From Alphaproteobacteria bacterium (GTDB taxonomy: Bacteria; Pseudomonadota; Alphaproteobacteria; Caulobacterales; Aquidulcibacteraceae), in contig JAGWZH010000019.1 in assembly GCA_018971945.1 (NCBI GenBank), positions 1 through 39,751 of the forward strand: DNA of 39,751 nt, written 5' to 3'. Positions 35,422 to 39,751 of the stretch are shown here, piece by piece. Position 1 is the stretch's first letter; each line of letters opens with the position of its first letter. The notes below the pieces were generated by a model. It saw only the letters and a program-made list of their open reading frames with translations, did no database searches and was not told where the DNA came from. The translations under genes were made by a program, and so were the position numbers.

Positions 35422-36508
35422 GAAAACCGTGGTCATCGCCGCCGGCGGCACCGGTGGCCACATGTTTCCCGCATCGGCCTTCGCTGAGGAGATGCGGGCC
35501 CGCGGCTACCGGATCGTCCTGATCACCGATGAGCGAGGCCGGCGATACGCCGACAAGTTCCCTGCTGAGGCGATCCACGGGGTGTCCGCCGCCACGATCC
35601 AAGGCGTACATCCGCTGCGGGCGATCAAAGCGATGGCCGCGATCTGGAAAGGCCTTGGGGAGGCCAACGCCCTGTTGCGGCGGCTCGAGCCTGTCCTGGT
35701 GGCGGGCTTTGGAGGCTATCCCTCGTTGCCCGCGCTTTGGGCGGCGAAACAGCAGAAGCGACCCATCCTGATCCATGAACAGAACGCTGTGCTCGGCCGC
35801 GTCAACCGGCTGTTCGCGAAAGACGCCGCCGCCATCGCCTGCGGGTTTGACCGGCTCGATCAATTGCCGTCGTCGGCTGCGGCGCGCAAACATCCTGTCG
35901 GCAATCCGGCCCGGCCAGCCATCGTGGCGGCGCGGGCGACGCCTTATCCAGAGGCGCACGCAGGGGCCGAGATCAGGCTTCTGATCATCGGAGGCAGCCA
36001 GGGCGCGCGCATCCTTGGCGAGGTCGTGCCCGCAGCGATCGCGATGCTGCCCGAGGCCTTGCGGCGGCGTTTGTGGGTGACCCAACAGGTGCGCGAAGAA
36101 CAGCTGCATCAGGTTAGGCGCATCTACGCCCAGGCGGGCGTTCGCCACGAGGCGGCGGCGTTTTTCAGCGACATCGCGCCAAGGATCGCAGCCGCCCATC
36201 TCGTGATCGCCCGGGCAGGGGCGTCCAGCGTCACCGAACTCCAGGTCATCGGCCGGCCGGCGATTCTTGTGCCGCTGGCGATCGCTGCGGACGACCATCA
36301 AAGCGCCAACGCCGAAAGCATGGCGCTGGTTGCGGCGGCGGACGTGGTCCCTGAGGGGCAGTTCGACGCGGCAGGGCTTGCCCAATTGCTGGCGACGCGG
36401 CTGAATGACGTCCACGGGCTCAGCGTGCGGGCGGCGGCGGCCAGAGCCGCGGGGCGCACTGATGCCGCCCAAGCGCTGGCGGACCTCGCAGAGCAAATCG
36501 GGCGCTAG
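35414..36508 (+). CDS. murG: UDP-GlcNAc:lipid I GlcNAc transferase MurG
   Basis: MurG adds GlcNAc to lipid I, giving lipid II on the inner face of the membrane. The 364-residue GT-B protein starts MSEKTVVIAAGGTGGHMFPA, containing the first G loop, and has VLVAGFGGYPSLPALWAA, HEQNAVLGRVNRLFA, the second G loop IIGGSQGARIL and the C-terminal ARAGASSVTELQVIGRPAIL with DDHQSANAESM. The ATG at 35414 overlaps ftsW by 8 bp. It is the last gene of this dcw block: murC and murB, which usually follow, are absent. Confidence 0.97.
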   Translation: MSEKTVVIAAGGTGGHMFPASAFAEEMRARGYRIVLITDERGRRYADKFPAEAIHGVSAATIQGVHPLRAIKAMAAIWKGLGEANALLRRLEPVLVAGFGGYPSLPALWAAKQQKRPILIHEQNAVLGRVNRLFAKDAAAIACGFDRLDQLPSSAAARKHPVGNPARPAIVAARATPYPEAHAGAEIRLLIIGGSQGARILGEVVPAAIAMLPEALRRRLWVTQQVREEQLHQVRRIYAQAGVRHEAAAFFSDIAPRIAAAHLVIARAGASSVTELQVIGRPAILVPLAIAADDHQSANAESMALVAAADVVPEGQFDAAGLAQLLATRLNDVHGLSVRAAAARAAGRTDAAQALADLAEQIGR

Positions 36509-36872
36509 GCCCGACTTCTTTGCCGCAACATCGCCTTATCCTAACCGCGCTTGAGACACACGGCGCAGGCGACACTGTCCTCTTGTCGTCTCCGCTCGGA
36601 GCGATGAATGGGGAGGCCGCCTTGCGTCAAAGATCGCCCGACAGGCAAGATGCCGATGTCAATCCATTGGAAAATGCCCGCGACTTGGCTCATAGTTCTG
36701 GCGTGACGGGGGCTCAACCGGCAACCGGCGCGTCGGGCATGGCGATGGACGGCCGAGCGGGATCGGCCGGCGATGAGGAAGCCCAGGGTCGGCGCGCCAC
36801 AACGCATTTCGAAGCGCTCAGAAACAGGGCCGTGGTCCGCCCTGGCGCTTAAGCGACGCGATCGGAGCTCAT
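36509..36872. other. Gap between murG and prkA
   Basis: About 364 bases where the dcw operon ends. No terminator hairpin is obvious. An open frame at 36520-36852 starts at TTG, has no ribosome binding site and encodes a low-complexity, motif-free product, so I do not call it a gene. The stretch presumably holds the prkA promoter. Confidence 0.5.
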
Positions 36873-38813
36873 ATGTCTAACGACCTGTTCCAGTCCTACG
36901 CGAGAACGTTCGAAGCCCGGCGGGAAACCGAGATGGGCTTGAAGGACTATCTGCACGCCTGCCGAGACGACCCGATGATGCACGCCGGCGCGGCTGAGCG
37001 GCTGCTCCAGGCGATCGGAGAGCCCGAGGTGATCGACACGGCGAAGGACGCCCGATTGGGTCGGATCTTCATGAACCGGACGATCCGAATTTATCCGGCT
37101 TTTTCAGAGTTCTACGGGATGGAGGACACGATCGAGCGGATCGTGAGCTTCCTGCGGCACGCCGCGCAGGGGCTGGAGGAGCGCAAACAAATCCTCTATC
37201 TCCTCGGGCCCGTCGGCGGGGGAAAATCCTCATTGGCTGAACGGATCAAGGCGCTGATCGAAAACCAGCCGATTTATGTGCTGAAAGCCGGCGACCAGCT
37301 TTCGCCCGTGTTTGAGAGCCCCTTGGGATTGTTCGACAGCGGCGTCCACGGCGCGGAGCTCGAAGAGCGCTACGGCGTTCCGCGAAGACGCCTGACAGGG
37401 CTGATGAGCCCCTGGGCGGTGAAACGGCTCGACGCGTTCGGCGGGGACATCACCAAGTTCTCGGTGGCGAAGATCAACCCGTCCCGGCTGCGTCAAATCG
37501 CGGTGAGCAAGACCGAGCCGGGAGACGAGAACAACCAAGACATCTCCGCCCTCGTCGGCAAGGTCGATATCCGTAAGCTTGAACTTTTCGCGCAGAACGA
37601 TCCTGACGCCTATAGCTATTCCGGCGGTCTGAACCGAGCCAACCAAGGCGTTCTTGAGTTCGTCGAGATGTTCAAGGCGCCGATCAAGATGCTGCATCCG
37701 CTGCTGACCGCGACGCAGGAAGGCAATTATGTCGGCACCGAAAACATCGGCGCCATCCCGTTCCAGGGGATCGTGATGGCGCATTCTAACGAGGCGGAGT
37801 GGCAGAGCTTCAAAAACAATAAAAACAACGAGGCTTTCATCGATCGGATCTTCGTGATCAAGGTTCCCTACTGCCTGCGGGTGACCGAGGAGCGACGTAT
37901 CTATGACAAGCTGATTTCCGGCTCGGAGCTCGCGGAGGCGCCTTGCGCGCCTGGAACGCTTGAGATGCTGGCGCGTTTCTCGGTCTTGTCGCGCCTGCGG
38001 GCGCACGAAAACTCCAATCTCTTCGCGAAAATGCGCGTCTATGACGGGGAAAGCCTCAAGGAAGTCGATCCCAAGGCGCGGACGATGCAGGAATATAAAG
38101 ACAGCGCTGGCGTCGACGAAGGCATGGACGGGGTCTCCACCCGTTTCGCCTTCAAGGTGTTGGCCGCGACCTTCAACCATGATGTCACGGAAGTCGCCGC
38201 CGACCCCGTGCACCTCATGTATGTGCTCGAACAGGCGATAAAGCGGGAGCAATTCCCCACCGACACGGAGAGCAGATATCTCGAGTTCATCAAGGCCGAG
38301 CTCGCCCCGCGTTATGCCGAATTCATCGGCAACGAAGTGCAGAAGGCCTATCTCGAGAGCTATCACGACTATGGGCAGAACCTCTTTGATCGCTATGTCG
38401 ATTACGCCGACGCCTGGGTGGAGGATCAGGACTTCAAAGACCCTGATACAGGCCAGCTCCTGAACCGCGAGCTTCTGAACCAGGAATTGTCAAAGATTGA
38501 AAAGCCCGCCGGCATCGCCAATCCCAAGGACTTTCGCAACGAGGTGGTGAAGTTCACCCTACGCTCCAGGGCAAGCCACGGCGGACGCAATCCCAGCTGG
38601 ACCAGCTACGAAAAGATCCGTGAGGTGATCGAGCGGCGCATGTTCAGCCAAGTGGAGGATCTGCTGCCCGTGATCAGCTTCGGGTCCAAGAAGGACAATG
38701 AAACCGAGAAAAAACATGAGGAGTTCGTGAGCCGTATGGTCACGCGAGGCTACACCGAACGCCAAGTTCGGCGGCTTGTTGAATGGTACATGCGGGTGAA
38801 ACAGGCCAGCTGA
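36873..38813 (+). CDS. prkA: PrkA-family serine protein kinase (YeaG type)
   Basis: A 646-residue protein of the PrkA/YeaG family, cytosolic AAA+-type ATPases with serine kinase activity, linked to starvation and stress responses. The N-terminal AAA domain has TIRIYPAFSEFYGMEDTIERIV, the Walker A loop GPVGGGKSS (Lys118) and family block GGLNRANQGVLEFVEMFKAP. FQGIVMAHSNEAEWQSF and IDRIFVIKVPYCLRVTEE follow, and the C-terminal kinase-like domain ends LVEWYMRVKQAS. The length is normal. GGAG lies 6 nt before the ATG. The next gene is a DUF444 protein, the usual partner. Confidence 0.97.
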   Translation: MSNDLFQSYARTFEARRETEMGLKDYLHACRDDPMMHAGAAERLLQAIGEPEVIDTAKDARLGRIFMNRTIRIYPAFSEFYGMEDTIERIVSFLRHAAQGLEERKQILYLLGPVGGGKSSLAERIKALIENQPIYVLKAGDQLSPVFESPLGLFDSGVHGAELEERYGVPRRRLTGLMSPWAVKRLDAFGGDITKFSVAKINPSRLRQIAVSKTEPGDENNQDISALVGKVDIRKLELFAQNDPDAYSYSGGLNRANQGVLEFVEMFKAPIKMLHPLLTATQEGNYVGTENIGAIPFQGIVMAHSNEAEWQSFKNNKNNEAFIDRIFVIKVPYCLRVTEERRIYDKLISGSELAEAPCAPGTLEMLARFSVLSRLRAHENSNLFAKMRVYDGESLKEVDPKARTMQEYKDSAGVDEGMDGVSTRFAFKVLAATFNHDVTEVAADPVHLMYVLEQAIKREQFPTDTESRYLEFIKAELAPRYAEFIGNEVQKAYLESYHDYGQNLFDRYVDYADAWVEDQDFKDPDTGQLLNRELLNQELSKIEKPAGIANPKDFRNEVVKFTLRSRASHGGRNPSWTSYEKIREVIERRMFSQVEDLLPVISFGSKKDNETEKKHEEFVSRMVTRGYTERQVRRLVEWYMRVKQAS

Positions 38814-38848
38814 GGTTCGCACAGGCTTTGACGGGGTAAGGGTCGCGC

Positions 38849-39751
38849 ATGCACATTATCGATCGTCGCCTCAACCCCGGCGGAAAGAGCCTCGCCAACA
38901 GGCAGCGCTTCATTCGGCGGGCGCGTTCGCTGGTGCGCAACGCGGTGCACGAGGCCAGCGCCAAACGCAGTATCAAAGATGTGGCGAACGGCGGGGACGT
39001 CTCGATCCCCGCCGACGGCGTGCACGAGCCCACGCTGCGGCGGAGCCCTATGGGGGGACAAAGGGATTATCTCCTGCCCGGCAACAAGACTTATGTGGAA
39101 GGCGACACGATCCCGCGGCCAGACCAAGGCGCGGGCGGCGTCGGCGGTCCCGGAGACGACGGGGAGGGGGAAGACGCATTTCAGTTCGCCCTGACACGGG
39201 AAGAGTTCCTGGAGCTTTTCCTTGAAGATCTGGAGCTGCCAGACCTCGTCAAACGCCAAGTGACAGGGGACGCCGTCGATCAATTCGTCCGCGCCGGATA
39301 TCGCACCAGCGGGCCGCCAGCGTCGCTGTCGGTCTCTCGGACCATGCGCAATAGTCTCGCCCGACGCCTGGCGTTGAAACGGCCGACGCCGCAAGACATA
39401 GAAGCGGCCAAAGACTCGCTCGCGGCGGCGATTGCGGCCGGTGCAGACGAGGACGCCCTCGCGCCCCTGAAGGCGGAGATTGAGCGGCTCCAGCGTCGCG
39501 CGACGCTCGTGCCCTATATCGACCCGATCGATGTGCGCTATCGTCGGTTTGATCCCACGCCGCGGCCAGTGGCGAAGGCGGTCATGTTCTGCCTGATGGA
39601 CGTGTCGGGATCGATGGACGAGCACATGAAGGACCTCGCCAAGCGGTTCTTCACCTTGCTCTATCTGTTCCTCACCCGTCGCTATGCGCACGTGGAGGTG
39701 GCGTTCATCCGCCACACCCACGAGGCCCAAGAGGTGGATGAGCAAACATTT
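38849..39751 (+). CDS. yeaH: YeaH/YhbH family protein (DUF444), 3' end missing
   Basis: The first 301 codons are present; the frame is open at the window end and family members are about 420 residues. MHIIDRRLNPGGKSLANRQR is the typical start. The acidic-glycine linker DQGAGGVGGPGDDGEGEDAF, the LTREEFLELFLEDLELPDL helix and a von Willebrand A-like metal site DVSGSMDE (Asp251) identify DUF444. It lies 35 bp after prkA and is probably cotranscribed, as yeaG-yeaH are in E. coli; a spoVR-like gene often follows but is outside the window. Confidence 0.95.
   Translation, partial: MHIIDRRLNPGGKSLANRQRFIRRARSLVRNAVHEASAKRSIKDVANGGDVSIPADGVHEPTLRRSPMGGQRDYLLPGNKTYVEGDTIPRPDQGAGGVGGPGDDGEGEDAFQFALTREEFLELFLEDLELPDLVKRQVTGDAVDQFVRAGYRTSGPPASLSVSRTMRNSLARRLALKRPTPQDIEAAKDSLAAAIAAGADEDALAPLKAEIERLQRRATLVPYIDPIDVRYRRFDPTPRPVAKAVMFCLMDVSGSMDEHMKDLAKRFFTLLYLFLTRRYAHVEVAFIRHTHEAQEVDEQTF

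Noticed and set aside
35270-36496. 408-codon minus-strand frame opposite ftsW/murG
   Set aside because: Antisense shadow with no recognisable domain or ribosome binding site.
36520-36852. 110-codon ORF between murG and prkA
   Set aside because: TTG start, no ribosome binding site, low-complexity product, no motif.
37230-38366. 378-codon minus-strand frame opposite prkA
   Set aside because: Antisense to a strongly conserved gene; composition is that of a codon mirror.

Overview
The window is a GC-rich bacterial chromosome segment with dense genes and many ATGA/GTGA stop-start overlaps. Gene content points to an alphaproteobacterium: a methionine synthase split into two genes behind an ArsR-methyltransferase (SahR-type) regulator, rnpB directly upstream of a mraZ-led division/cell-wall cluster, a TerB-DnaJ protein, an UrcA-like protein, and a meso-DAP-type MurE. 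I place it no more finely than Alphaproteobacteria; something near Caulobacterales/Parvularculales is a guess.

Layout. Positions 1-1962 (minus): carA followed by a 2-hydroxyacid dehydrogenase that runs off the left edge. 2145-4819: a lipoprotein S9 peptidase convergent with a GAF-type free methionine-(R)-sulfoxide reductase. 4820-8532: gene-poor stretches around a VOC protein and the ABC-F factor EttA. 8533-10694: small exported proteins (UrcA-like, glycine-zipper lipoprotein, low-complexity lipoprotein), a tRNA with CAU anticodon, and several short tandem repeats. 10815-17032: a methionine-cycle operon with a 20-bp near-palindromic operator, sahR-like regulator, metF, metH part 1, metH part 2 and an unknown membrane protein. 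17033-18997: an AT-rich island and two paralogous exported CHAP-domain proteins. 19256-20176: a voltage-gated cation channel with a non-standard selectivity filter. 20468-22962: two fasciclin-domain proteins, a TerB/DnaJ protein and a small membrane protein. 23002-25201: an EamA transporter, an amidase and RNase P RNA.

From 25306 to 36508 lies a tightly packed dcw operon: mraZ-rsmH-ftsL-ftsI-murE-murF-mraY-murD-ftsW-murG. It is preceded by four TGGGN boxes at exact 10-bp spacing, the arrangement expected of a MraZ operator. It stops at murG; murC, murB, ddl, ftsQ, ftsA and ftsZ do not follow. After a 364-bp gap come prkA and the start of a yeaH/yhbH-family (DUF444) gene, which runs off the right edge.

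How the genes work together: sahR/metF/metH remethylate homocysteine under probable S-adenosylhomocysteine control. The dcw genes build lipid II and drive septal synthesis. The amidase and the CHAP proteins are candidate wall-active enzymes, and PrkA/DUF444 form a stress-linked kinase pair. The most distinctive observations are the four-box MraZ operator, the SahR-type operator with its regulator-methyltransferase fusion, the channel filter containing Asp-Gly-Trp-Gly-Asp, and the CHAP pair beside an AT-rich island. I did not find a clearly new multi-gene system.
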